A stretch of 64,000 bases of DNA from CAYVOV01 sp964453525. Its GTDB lineage: Bacteria > Chloroflexota > Dehalococcoidia > Dehalococcoidales > UBA2162. Positions 45,137 through 53,686 of the stretch are shown in pieces. The stretch spans positions 1 through 64,000 of the forward strand of contig CAYVOV010000007.1 of NCBI GenBank assembly GCA_964453525.1, in the 5' to 3' direction. The position numbers and the translations under genes are program-made. The notes under the pieces were generated by a model. It saw only the letters and a program-made list of their open reading frames with translations. It was not told the DNA's origin and made no database searches. Positions within the stretch are counted from its first letter, which is position 1. Every line of letters starts with the position of its first letter.

Positions 45137-45946
45137 TTGGTTCTTAGAAAATCATTTGCTTTTATCCAGCGGGATTTCATTAATGCAGTGAGCTACAAAT
45201 TTGCATTTGCTTTGCAGTTTCTCGGCATACTCATCTCCACACTAACTTTCTACTTCCTGTCAAAATTATTCGGTAATTCAATGGTATCCTACCTTGAACC
45301 ATATGGTGGTGACTATTTTTCCTTTGTTTTAATCGGGATAGCATTTGCCGATTACCTGTCCGTGGCTTCACAAAACTTTGCCAGCAGTATAAGAGAATCT
45401 CAAATGATGGGAACCATGGAGGCATTACTTGTTACTCAGGCACAGTTACCCACAATAATTCTTTCATCATCATTGTACAGTTTTATCATTGCTTCTATTA
45501 GAGTTATTGCATACCTGGTACTGGGAGCACTGGCATTTGATGTTGATATAGGTGGGGCGAATGTCCCGGCAGCATTGCTTATTCTGGTTCTAACTATTAC
45601 TGCCTTCAGCAGCCTGGGTATCATATCGGCGAGTTTCGTTATGGTTCTGAAAAGAGGTGATCCCCTGAGCTGGATTTTTAGTAGCGTGTCAGTCCTTTTC
45701 GGAGGAGTTTTTTATCCTATAGCGGTCCTACCAGCCTGGCTGCAAAAGATTTCATTCATCCTACCGATTACTTACGCACTAGAGGGTATGAGGTTGTCTT
45801 TGCTTAAAGGCTATTCGATAAGAGCGCTGCTTCCGAACTTTGTGGCTTTAATTATATTCTGCGCAGTCCTATTACCACTGAGTCTTCTTGTTTTCAATTA
45901 TGCGGTACGAAAAGCGAAGGCAGACGGGACTCTTACCCAATATTAA
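45137..45946 (+). CDS. ABC-2 family permease
   Basis: A 269-residue integral membrane protein with six predicted hydrophobic segments and the ABC-2 signature late in the chain (LFGGVFYPIAVLPAWLQKISFILPITYALEGMR). It pairs with the ATPase encoded immediately before; the start is a TTG two bases after that gene's stop. It is the membrane half of the putative peptide exporter. Confidence 0.92.
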   Translation: MVLRKSFAFIQRDFINAVSYKFAFALQFLGILISTLTFYFLSKLFGNSMVSYLEPYGGDYFSFVLIGIAFADYLSVASQNFASSIRESQMMGTMEALLVTQAQLPTIILSSSLYSFIIASIRVIAYLVLGALAFDVDIGGANVPAALLILVLTITAFSSLGIISASFVMVLKRGDPLSWIFSSVSVLFGGVFYPIAVLPAWLQKISFILPITYALEGMRLSLLKGYSIRALLPNFVALIIFCAVLLPLSLLVFNYAVRKAKADGTLTQY

Positions 45947-46133
45947 TCCGTCCTGACCTATACCGTGCAACGGCCAGCACGCAGTGAAAGTAACGGATGC
46001 ATATAAGCCCTCAAACTGTAACAAATAATCTGGTATGGCAAGGGGAAAACCAGTTTCAACAACTCCAATAGCTGATATACTTTTTTAGCTGTAACTTTCC
46101 TATAACATTCCTATAACTTTCACCCTTTATGAC

Positions 46134-46161
46134 TTGACAAATAGTGTTCTTATACTATACT
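46134..46161 (+). promoter_or_regulatory. sigma-70-type promoter with a 290-base leader
   Basis: TTGACA (46134-46139), 16 bases, TATACT (46156-46161). The next gene starts at 46458, so the transcript would have a leader of about 290 bases. The leader holds a purine-rich segment (GGAAGGAGGACGACC near 46257) but no known riboswitch was recognised. Confidence 0.7.
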
Positions 46162-46457
46162 TAGAGCGCAGGTGAACAGAACCACACTTTTCATGATTCT
46201 TACCAAGCTTAACTACAAACTTATAAAACAAAAAAAGACTGAAGGAGCCCTGGCCGGAAGGAGGACGACCTGGCTTCTGCAGAATTTTTGTTACTCCTTC
46301 TATATTCTAGAAGTCTGATGCCAATTATTCAGTTAACATAAATGTACATGTCCGATTACTCTATTTTTAGTAAAGGGGGTGATACTCTAGATATTAAATC
46401 ACAATTGACACCTTAAAAGTCTTCTCAAAAGAGATTTGCTGAAAGGGGAGGTAAGAT

Positions 46458-47978
46458 TTGAAAATAAAGCGTAAAATACTTTACCCTCTGGCAATTACAG
46501 TTGCCTTGCTCGCATTGGTGTCAGGGGGAGTTGCCTATGCGGTCAACCCCGGAACCGCTACAACAACCACCGGTCAAGCGCTAAACATAATCATAGATGA
46601 GCCTGTCGATGGTGCCACAGTCTGCACTCCCGGAGAGGTGAAAGTCAAAGGCCAGGTATCGATTGGAGCGCCACCGGGCCCGGCAATCAATATCATATAT
46701 GTGGTCGATGTATCGGGCAGTACAGAAAATCCCACCTTCAACCCGCCACAGGACCTGGACGGGAATGGTTTTATTGACGCCGGTGATGATTACAACGGTG
46801 ACAGCAATAACGGCACGGCTCTCGATGCAGAAATCATGGGACTCATTGCCCTTAACGCCAGCTTAGGTAATCCGTCAAATGTCGACGTGGGATTGGTAGC
46901 CTTCGGCGATGGCGCCAAGACTGCCGATATGGGTCCGGCAGGAGGTCCCCAGACATTCACCTCACCGCCTGACGTTGATGCCAATAGTAACACTACCCCG
47001 GATGTGGAAGAGGTCGTCAGCTCACTCGACACCGAGTATGGCTTGACAGCTACAGCCGGTGTGGGCATGTTTACTTCAGACCTCACTGCTAACTTTGCTC
47101 TCAAGACTGATTACAATGGAGCCCTGACAGCCATGAACGCCGCCTTTGCCAGTCAACCGGCTGGAGAGACCAATATCGCCTTTTTCCTCTCCGATGGAGC
47201 CCCCACGTATTTTTCCACAGGACCAGGCTCACCTCTTGAAGCGGCAGTTACCGCCGGAACAACCATCCATACCTTCGGCATCGGCGGTGGAGCTGGAGGT
47301 TCGAGTTCCCCCGGTGCCCCACTGAGAGAGATAGCTGATGCGACCGGCGGATCATGCACTGAAGTCAGTGACCCCAGTACACTGGCAGCAGTCCTGCCCG
47401 GAGTCACCCCGGTGGGAATCGTCGGGGTTACCGTGAATGGCCTTGTGGCCAGTTTAAATGCCGCTGGCCAATATGAATGTATGGTTCCTGTAGTAGCAGG
47501 TCCAAACATGATTCAGGCCTGTGTTACCGCCGAGGATGGTACCGTAGCCTGCGCCGATATCACCGTTATAGGTGAGGAGGTACAACTGGCCAGCCTTTGC
47601 CCCGCTGAATACCGCTGGTCCACAATGACTTCACCACCATATAAGTGGAACCCATTCCCCACTATTTTCGAGAGCTGGAATGAGGTCATGCTTGTTAATA
47701 GCGGCCCGGGGGATGCCTACAATGTTAAAGCCACCATTACCTGTACACCGGTTAATGTTACTGTTGTGGATGGTGTGGTAGAATTCGGAACCATTCCCGC
47801 CGGTGGCAGTGCCTGGAGTATCGATGATTTCGCTCTTCAGACTGACATGAGCAATCCACAGGACCCAAATAAGGGTATTTGCTGGACAATAGAGTACGAC
47901 ACTGGATGCGGGCAACATATCACAATACGTAATGTAGCTAAGTTCTGTGGTGAAGAATGCCAGAATATTTGCCCGTAA
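46458..47978 (+). CDS. secreted von Willebrand factor A domain protein
   Basis: 506 residues. The signal peptide is cleaved after VAYA (about 28). A bacterial surface-type VWA domain (about 75-320) has the MIDAS start DVSGST at 84-89, a calcium-loop-like insertion DLDGNGFIDAGDD, and FFLSDGAPTYF as the later metal loop. A beta-rich stretch (about 320-375) follows. The last 125 residues are a Cys-containing module that is shared with the giant protein at 53.7 kb (CPxEYRW near its start, FCGEECQNICP at the end). It is probably surface-exposed and metal-dependent in adhesion. The start is TTG after GGGGAGGTAAGAT, and its promoter lies 290 bases upstream. Confidence 0.85.
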   Translation: MKIKRKILYPLAITVALLALVSGGVAYAVNPGTATTTTGQALNIIIDEPVDGATVCTPGEVKVKGQVSIGAPPGPAINIIYVVDVSGSTENPTFNPPQDLDGNGFIDAGDDYNGDSNNGTALDAEIMGLIALNASLGNPSNVDVGLVAFGDGAKTADMGPAGGPQTFTSPPDVDANSNTTPDVEEVVSSLDTEYGLTATAGVGMFTSDLTANFALKTDYNGALTAMNAAFASQPAGETNIAFFLSDGAPTYFSTGPGSPLEAAVTAGTTIHTFGIGGGAGGSSSPGAPLREIADATGGSCTEVSDPSTLAAVLPGVTPVGIVGVTVNGLVASLNAAGQYECMVPVVAGPNMIQACVTAEDGTVACADITVIGEEVQLASLCPAEYRWSTMTSPPYKWNPFPTIFESWNEVMLVNSGPGDAYNVKATITCTPVNVTVVDGVVEFGTIPAGGSAWSIDDFALQTDMSNPQDPNKGICWTIEYDTGCGQHITIRNVAKFCGEECQNICP

Positions 47979-48006
47979 TCAGGTAATTCTATATTCAGGC
48001 TAAACA

Positions 48007-48034
48007 TTGAGGGCGGGTAAATACCCGCCCTCAA
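48007..48034 (+). terminator. hairpin after the von Willebrand gene
   Basis: A perfect inverted repeat TTGAGGGCGGGTA / TACCCGCCCTCAA (13 bp per arm, two bases between) lies 28 bases after the stop. No T run follows directly, but its strength and position fit termination. Confidence 0.65.
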
Positions 48035-48045
48035 CAATATATTGA

Positions 48046-48079
48046 GGGCAGATTGCTCTACCCTCTGAGCTATAGGGAA
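48046..48079 (-). pseudogene. 5' fragment of a tRNA gene
   Basis: On the minus strand: TTCCCTA (acceptor-like), TA, then a standard D arm GCTC-AGAGGGTA-GAGC. The anticodon arm fails to close, and no complementary acceptor strand or T arm follows. It is a tRNA start remnant rather than a working gene. Such fragments often mark integration or recombination points. Confidence 0.55.
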
Positions 48080-48282
48080 CTGTTGCCGACTATTCAAATT
48101 TAGCACGAGCCAAGAGTTCATCCAGGTACCTTTTTGGGATTCATCGGATATACTCCTAGTTTATAATTGTAAATTGAATAACCTTGACAGGACGAATAGT
48201 GATAGCTACAATGCCACTATCTTGGCAATACCATATTCACTGGTAAATTACATTAAGCCATATTTAAGTAAGGAGGTGGGAA

Positions 48283-49890
48283 GTGAGAAAACACATAAAA
48301 ATCATTTCAACCCTTATTACTGTGTGCCTGGTTACCACCATGGTACTGGCCGGTGTAACGCCGGCAAGCGCCAGTCCGGGAATTATAACAAAGACCGAGC
48401 ATGTACGACTCGGCTGTAAAATAGATATCCCTGTTGATATGCACTTCCAAGATTCGCACTATGAACTCGGGGTTTATATAGCCGGGTTGGACCTGAGCGT
48501 AAATGGGGCTATCCAACTGGAAATGGACATGGGAGCTGATATTACCTTCTCCTATGACCCGGCCGACCTTGTTCCCGGAGGTATCCTCCCGGTGAGTATA
48601 AAATATCAACCTACAAATGACAGTGGCCCGGAACTGTCCTTCAAGGTCATCGCGGATGTGGATGTAGAGGTATACGGACTTTTTGCAGTAAAACTCCTTG
48701 ACGAACACTGGCCCAATGCTACCTTCGTTCAGGCATCTGGAGACTTTCTGGCGCCAATGGATGGAGAAATACCTCTTGCCTTGGTACCATTGTCCGGCAG
48801 TAAACTCTGGATAGACCTGCTCGGGGTTGATATCGTTTCATTGCAGTTAGGGGGTCTCCTTCAACTTCTTCAGACACCATCTGGAAGTGAAACAGGTCTC
48901 GGTGGCGCCGCAGCGGCAATGTTCGTGACCGGCGGTTTGCCTACTGGTGATTATGCTACACGTCCGGTCCTTGAATGGCAGCACCCGGGTGAAACAAAGG
49001 TTGTCAATATCCAGATTCTCAATCCACAGAACGTCGGAATGACGCTGTCTCCGGTTACACACTGGGTAGGCACATGGGTTGATGCTGCAATATACATTGA
49101 TGTCTTTGATATACTCAGTGTCTTATTCGGCGGGGCAATCCCGGTACCGATTATGTCCGGTCACCTAGGTCCCGATTTTATTGACGTCGGTCTCCCTGAC
49201 GTGTTAGAAGGTACTTTTGGTGCACAGGTTCTGGACCGGATTTCCGACGGATATATCCCGGTTCCTTTACTCGAACCTGAAATTACTACAATTCCTCCGA
49301 TAACTCTTGGCTCTGTTGAGGCAAGCTTTGAAATGGGTCTTCCGTGCGATGTCCAAGCCGGAGATATAGCATTCGGGCGCAGTGGACCTTCCCTGTTTGG
49401 TTACTGGGGACATGCCGGCATGGTGCTTGACGACGCACCAGCTGGCACACTTTTATCTGAGGTTAATATCGTAGAGGCAACGTCCAATGGAGAGGGCGAC
49501 CCGCTACCGGGAGTTAGAGTTAGCAACCTGAAGGAATTCTGGACCGATAGGAGAGCAGTTGCCTTTAAGAGACTCAGCAGCGAATCGTGGCGATGGTGGA
49601 ATAAGGACGATAAAAGAAATGCTGTTATTGATGCCGCGATAACCTATGCCGTGGGCGAAGAGGGTGATCCCTATGACTGGGAATTCAAGAAATACAATGA
49701 GGACGCTCACTATTGTAGTGAGCTAATATGGCACGCTTACCAGCAGGGACCTCCTCTTTACGCCGGGTTACTTGGTATCAATCTTGATAACGATAAGGGA
49801 CTTGCAGTCTTTCCGGATGATATCTTCAAAAGCCAGAAACTGGAGCTTATAGATTACTGGTATATACTCGGAGAACCTGAATCACCCTGA
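48283..49890 (+). CDS. secreted protein with YiiX-like permuted papain-fold domain
   Basis: 535 residues with a signal peptide ending near ASAS (about 31). Residues 35-340 are beta-rich and unrecognised. The C-terminal 180 residues form a permuted NlpC/P60-papain domain of the YiiX/YaeF type: GDIAFGRS, His in YWGHAGMVLDD (near 376), and the nucleophile in HYCSELIWHAY (near 478). Such domains hydrolyse amide or ester bonds in cell wall or lipids. Start GTG after AAGGAGGTGGGAA. It stands alone after the hairpin and tRNA remnant. The substrate is unknown. Confidence 0.8.
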   Translation: MRKHIKIISTLITVCLVTTMVLAGVTPASASPGIITKTEHVRLGCKIDIPVDMHFQDSHYELGVYIAGLDLSVNGAIQLEMDMGADITFSYDPADLVPGGILPVSIKYQPTNDSGPELSFKVIADVDVEVYGLFAVKLLDEHWPNATFVQASGDFLAPMDGEIPLALVPLSGSKLWIDLLGVDIVSLQLGGLLQLLQTPSGSETGLGGAAAAMFVTGGLPTGDYATRPVLEWQHPGETKVVNIQILNPQNVGMTLSPVTHWVGTWVDAAIYIDVFDILSVLFGGAIPVPIMSGHLGPDFIDVGLPDVLEGTFGAQVLDRISDGYIPVPLLEPEITTIPPITLGSVEASFEMGLPCDVQAGDIAFGRSGPSLFGYWGHAGMVLDDAPAGTLLSEVNIVEATSNGEGDPLPGVRVSNLKEFWTDRRAVAFKRLSSESWRWWNKDDKRNAVIDAAITYAVGEEGDPYDWEFKKYNEDAHYCSELIWHAYQQGPPLYAGLLGINLDNDKGLAVFPDDIFKSQKLELIDYWYILGEPESP

Positions 49891-50086
49891 TGATAACTTG
49901 ATACAGGTATAGATAGGACTTAACAAGACTTGGAAGGTTAGAATATAAGCTCTGAATAATCTGGATTTGTGAGCGGGGGCCGTGTTCCGCAGATATATAC
50001 CCGGGTAGCGAAGCATAGCCCCCATACGGCATTCATTATTATCCGGAATCAAGTAGACATCGCATAATCATGAGAAGCGAGTCCGG

Positions 50087-50434
50087 TTATTTTCTTTCGC
50101 TTTCTCGGACTACCGTACCATAAGTCTTGTCACCTATTTTGACCGCGGTATCAACCATGCCCTTCACGGAGACCAAAGTACCTTCCTGCGGTGGTGGCTG
50201 ACTGGTAACTACCCAGATTGTCCCGGTTTCATCACCCACCTGGTAGGCTCCCTTGGTTAGCACCGGTAACCAGACAGTCTCACCAACAGTGCCTTTAACG
50301 CTGACTTCCTCGCCCTGATATTCCGCTGGATTTGCAGCTATGTCACCAATGGTGAGGGAGCTACATCCAGCTACTGGTAACACCAATAAAAGCACTCCCA
50401 GCAATAATACCAGGCTATATAAGTTGCGCCTCAT
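50087..50434 (-). CDS. OB-fold lipoprotein
   Basis: 115 residues. A lipoprotein signal (LLLVLPVAGC, lipid Cys at 24) is followed by a small beta-barrel of the nucleic-acid-binding-OB or tRNA_anti-like kind, with paired strands EEVSVKGTVGETV and GTLVSVKGMVDTAV and a DETGTIWVVT middle. Families like this are often exported and of unknown role. It is transcribed away from the neighbouring genes on its own. Confidence 0.7.
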   Translation of the reverse strand: MRRNLYSLVLLLGVLLLVLPVAGCSSLTIGDIAANPAEYQGEEVSVKGTVGETVWLPVLTKGAYQVGDETGTIWVVTSQPPPQEGTLVSVKGMVDTAVKIGDKTYGTVVRESERK

Positions 50435-50541
50435 ATTACCCCTCCTCCAACAGTCATTCGATTAGCGATTATGATACATTTCGTGGGAGACAAAAATCAA
50501 GTATCTGAATAAAGGATAATCTACTGGAAGCGATATTAATG

Positions 50542-51324
50542 CTACTCTAATTCAAATTCCTTTTTCAGGGTGAAAAACACATCCTGTGGTCTTTCTATTC
50601 TCTCATCAAGGTTTACTGTTATGAGAATGGCATTCTCATGATGGTCGCCCTTAAGCTCGCCGTGCTCTGTCTTCAGAGGCAGTGTCTGGATATTAGCCTC
50701 GCCAAAAGAGCAGAAACCGTGGTCAGAGATGATAATCAGTTTATTCCCCTTTTCCTCTAGGAAACCGGTGTCAAAGATAAGCTGTCCTATTTTATCATCG
50801 AGTCTCCGGTACCACTCAAGAACACAGTCTTCTCCCCAGTGGAAGTGCTGGACGCGGTCGAGTAAAGTATATACTGAGATAAGCAAATCCGGTTTTTCTA
50901 TTAACAGTTCTCTGGTGACTTCGGTAATCCTGTCTAGCTCTTCCATCCACTCTTTATCATTTGTAGGCAAACCGAAGCCAACCGCCTTGAATTCGACCCC
51001 GAAACAGTATGGAGGAACAACAAAAGGAACATTTAACGCTTTAACCGCTTTACCTTTACCATGCAGGATATCCCAGATGAAAATAACGTCTATATCCTGT
51101 CTTTTAACAAGACTGCCATTGGCTACAAAGCTATCATGCCGGTGTTCCTCAATTGTTTTCCCGGAAAACATTCCACACCATACAGACGGTGAAACAGGTT
51201 TTTCCTTGAGAATTAACTCATCGCAGTTCCCGATATCACTGAGCTTGCTGAAAGTTGGCAACTCACTCATATTTGGCCGTATGACGCTCCAAGTAGCAGC
51301 ATCTATACCCAGAACGAATATCAA
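50542..51324 (-). CDS. alkaline-phosphatase-superfamily protein after cysN
   Basis: 260 residues of the alkaline phosphatase/nucleotide pyrophosphatase fold. FVLGIDAATW supplies the first metal Asp, SPSVWCGMFSG the probable nucleophile region, DRVQHFHWG and ISDHGF the later metal ligands, and DHHENAI the closing motif. It is shorter than most type I phosphodiesterases. Its TTG start overlaps the cysN stop (TTGA), so it is translated with the sulfate-activation genes. It may hydrolyse an adenylyl or sulfate ester formed by their pathway, for instance by recycling PAP or removing sulfate; this is inference. Confidence 0.75.
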   Translation of the reverse strand: MIFVLGIDAATWSVIRPNMSELPTFSKLSDIGNCDELILKEKPVSPSVWCGMFSGKTIEEHRHDSFVANGSLVKRQDIDVIFIWDILHGKGKAVKALNVPFVVPPYCFGVEFKAVGFGLPTNDKEWMEELDRITEVTRELLIEKPDLLISVYTLLDRVQHFHWGEDCVLEWYRRLDDKIGQLIFDTGFLEEKGNKLIIISDHGFCSFGEANIQTLPLKTEHGELKGDHHENAILITVNLDERIERPQDVFFTLKKEFELE

Positions 51325-52535
51325 CAGTTGACCTCCAGAGCAATCCCGGCACCGATATTCTTACTGTCTTTTACAAGGACGTACCTTCCCAGTTCCGGTA
51401 TTTGTGAAAATTCCTCCACTACTATTGGCTCGGTTTGAAAGACAACCGTGGCTGCTTCGTGCTCTCCAATTTCATCGGGATTTTCCTCCATCACCTCTCC
51501 CGTTTCTGAGCTTACTCTTTCTTTTATCTCAATTACCTGGCATCTAATCCTGCCTGTCCCACACTTCATTTCCAGTTTGTCACCTCGCCTCAATACACCT
51601 TCAAGGATTACAACCTCTCCCTTGAACCGGACAGTTGAGCTGGGAGCGGTGTCCAGATGTCCGCCAACGTTACCCCGTTCAACATTACTACCAATCACAA
51701 TTCCGACACTGTCCCCGGAGTCTGCTATGGAAACTTCTCCTGGATATACTCTTATCTTTTCTACTCTGCCTAGTACACCAGAAGGCTGAAAAATGAGTTC
51801 TTCGCCCTTCTTCAGTACACCTGACTCTACTCTGCCGACAACAAGCTTCTCCGAGTCATCTACATACACATCCTGAACAGTGAATCTCAGGGGCTTTACA
51901 CTCGTCACTTCGGGCGCAATGCTGTCCAGTACATCAACAAGCGTAGGACCCCGGTACCAGGTAATTCTTCGTGAAGATTTATATACATTATCGCCTTCGA
52001 TGGCCGAGACAGGAACAAACTTAACCCCGGAGTACCCTATGTAATCGAGAAGGCTACTGGCCGAGCCTCTAACCTCATGGAAGACATCTTCATCATAGCC
52101 CACAAGGTCCATTTTATTTATCGCAACTACAAGCTGTTTTACCCCCAACATATGCAGCAGAAAAGCGTGCCGCCTGGTCTGTTCCTGAACTCCATCAGGA
52201 GCTGAGATAACCAATATAGCGACCTGAGCATGACAGGCTCCGGTCAGCATATTTTTAATAAACTCTTTGTGTCCCGGGACATCGACAATTGTATAGTAGC
52301 TTCCTTTTCCCTTGAAAAGTACCCTTGTGGTATCAATAGTACGCTCCTCTTTGAGCTCCTCTTCAAATGAATCAAGAAAATAAGCAAACTCGAACCTCTT
52401 TTTGTACTCCTCGATAAGCTTCTGTATTTCTGCCATTTTGTCATCAGGCAGTGTCTTTGAGTCATAAAGGAGCCGGCCAATCAGAGTCGACTTACCGTGG
52501 TCTACATGACCAACAATTACCACATTTACATTCAT
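51321..52535 (-). CDS. cysN: sulfate adenylyltransferase GTPase subunit
   Basis: A 404-residue EF-Tu-like GTPase: P-loop GHVDHGKST (res 8-16), DVPGHKEF, and NKMD, followed by two beta-barrel domains. CysN activates CysD so that ATP and sulfate give adenylylsulfate (APS). It is about 70 residues shorter than E. coli CysN and has no fused APS kinase. It is downstream of cysD by 48 bases and overlaps the phosphatase-family gene. A plain elongation factor role is excluded by the pairing with cysD. Confidence 0.9.
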   Translation of the reverse strand: MNVNVVIVGHVDHGKSTLIGRLLYDSKTLPDDKMAEIQKLIEEYKKRFEFAYFLDSFEEELKEERTIDTTRVLFKGKGSYYTIVDVPGHKEFIKNMLTGACHAQVAILVISAPDGVQEQTRRHAFLLHMLGVKQLVVAINKMDLVGYDEDVFHEVRGSASSLLDYIGYSGVKFVPVSAIEGDNVYKSSRRITWYRGPTLVDVLDSIAPEVTSVKPLRFTVQDVYVDDSEKLVVGRVESGVLKKGEELIFQPSGVLGRVEKIRVYPGEVSIADSGDSVGIVIGSNVERGNVGGHLDTAPSSTVRFKGEVVILEGVLRRGDKLEMKCGTGRIRCQVIEIKERVSSETGEVMEENPDEIGEHEAATVVFQTEPIVVEEFSQIPELGRYVLVKDSKNIGAGIALEVNC

Positions 52536-52583
52536 TCTGACTCCTCCGAGTTGTAGTTGCTAAATTCTTCTGACCTGGTTTAG

Positions 52584-53384
52584 CTACATGTAACCTAGGG
52601 CACGCAGTTTCTGCATTGTGAAAATACGCTCTTTATCCTGAGCCCTACCCGAACGCTCGGCGATTTTTGTCGTCTTTAATTCCTCCACTATTTCGTCAAT
52701 GTTAGCAGCATCAGACTCGACGGGCATAGTACACGGCTCACATCCCAGGCTACGGTACCGTGCCCCATTTTTAGAGAAATACATCGGATTTGTAGGTAAT
52801 TTCTCTCTCCTTACATATTCCCACACATCCAGCTCCCGCCAGTGTAGGATGGGATGTATCCTCATATGCATTCCCTCACCGACCAAGCCCTGGTACTGGT
52901 CCCACATTTCCAGCGGCTGGTCACGGTAATCCCAGGCGAAGTTTTCACCGCGTGGCGAAAAATATCTCTCCTTTGCCCGGATACCATGCTCATCCCTTCT
53001 TATTGCTAAAATAAGTGCATCAAAGCCATATTCGTCAAGGCACATTTTCAGAGCGTCTGTCTTCAATCGAGTACAGCACTCAAGTTTCCCATCTTGAGGA
53101 CCAAATCCCTCATTTATCGCCTGTTTGTTAGAGGCAACAATTAAGTCTAGGTCCCATTCTTCGGCAATTGCATCTCTGAATTTGTACATCTGTCTGAATT
53201 TATGATTGGTATCAATGTGTATTACCGGGAACGGAATTTTACCAAAAAAAGCTTTGCGGCAGAGGTAGAGCATAGCAGTGCTGTCTTTACCGGTGCTCCA
53301 TAAGACCGCAGGATTTTTAAATTCTGCGTATGCTTCCCTAATTATATATATTGTCTGATTCTCAAGGTCCCGTAATTCCAACAT
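52584..53384 (-). CDS. cysD: sulfate adenylyltransferase PP-loop subunit
   Basis: A 266-residue PP-loop ATP pyrophosphatase: VLWSTGKDSTAMLYL near the start is the nucleotide loop, followed by PFPVIHIDTNHKFRQM and the C-terminal RERKPSE-like region, here GARYRSLGCEPCTMPVESDA. With CysN it makes APS. No APS reductase or APS kinase is in the window, so the fate of APS (assimilation, or PAPS for sulfation) is unknown. It is the first gene of a three-gene minus-strand unit. Confidence 0.92.
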   Translation of the reverse strand: MLELRDLENQTIYIIREAYAEFKNPAVLWSTGKDSTAMLYLCRKAFFGKIPFPVIHIDTNHKFRQMYKFRDAIAEEWDLDLIVASNKQAINEGFGPQDGKLECCTRLKTDALKMCLDEYGFDALILAIRRDEHGIRAKERYFSPRGENFAWDYRDQPLEMWDQYQGLVGEGMHMRIHPILHWRELDVWEYVRREKLPTNPMYFSKNGARYRSLGCEPCTMPVESDAANIDEIVEELKTTKIAERSGRAQDKERIFTMQKLRALGYM

Positions 53385-53638
53385 TTATTTTCTCCTTCAC
53401 GGGATAGAAAGTCTCGTTACTCTATATCCCCGGCTACTGCAATTCCTTTTCTGAGCAGGCAGACTGTTCGGTAGATTGCAGGACAATCGTTCGACTCGAG
53501 ACAGCACCACCCTACCGGCTCTCCAGTTTTCGAGCCGTTACATTACATACCGATTTTGTGGAAGTCAGGATTCTGCATACTCCTATATTTATCGATATTA
53601 TTAGCAATATTAATCTAAAATAACGCCTGTTTTATAGG
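53385..53638. other. leader region upstream of cysD, no gene
   Basis: Non-coding. On the minus strand it has short complementary segments (for instance around 53470-53540) that could fold, but no known riboswitch class was identified. It is the likely promoter and leader of cysD. Confidence 0.35.
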
Positions 53639-53678
53639 GAGCAACATGAGGGTGAGGGTACTCACCCTCATGTTGCTC
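53639..53678. terminator. strong hairpin after the giant surface protein gene
   Basis: A perfect 18-bp stem (GAGCAACATGAGGGTGAG and its complement) closes a four-base loop nine bases past the minus-strand stop at 53687. On the minus strand it is followed by CCTATAAAAC, only weakly T-rich. It acts as a terminator or transcript end. Confidence 0.75.
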
Positions 53679-53686
53679 ATCGTACA

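Noticed and set aside
53440..53560. Possible riboswitch or tRNA-like structure upstream of cysD
   Set aside because: Short complementary segments only; no cloverleaf and no known riboswitch consensus could be traced.
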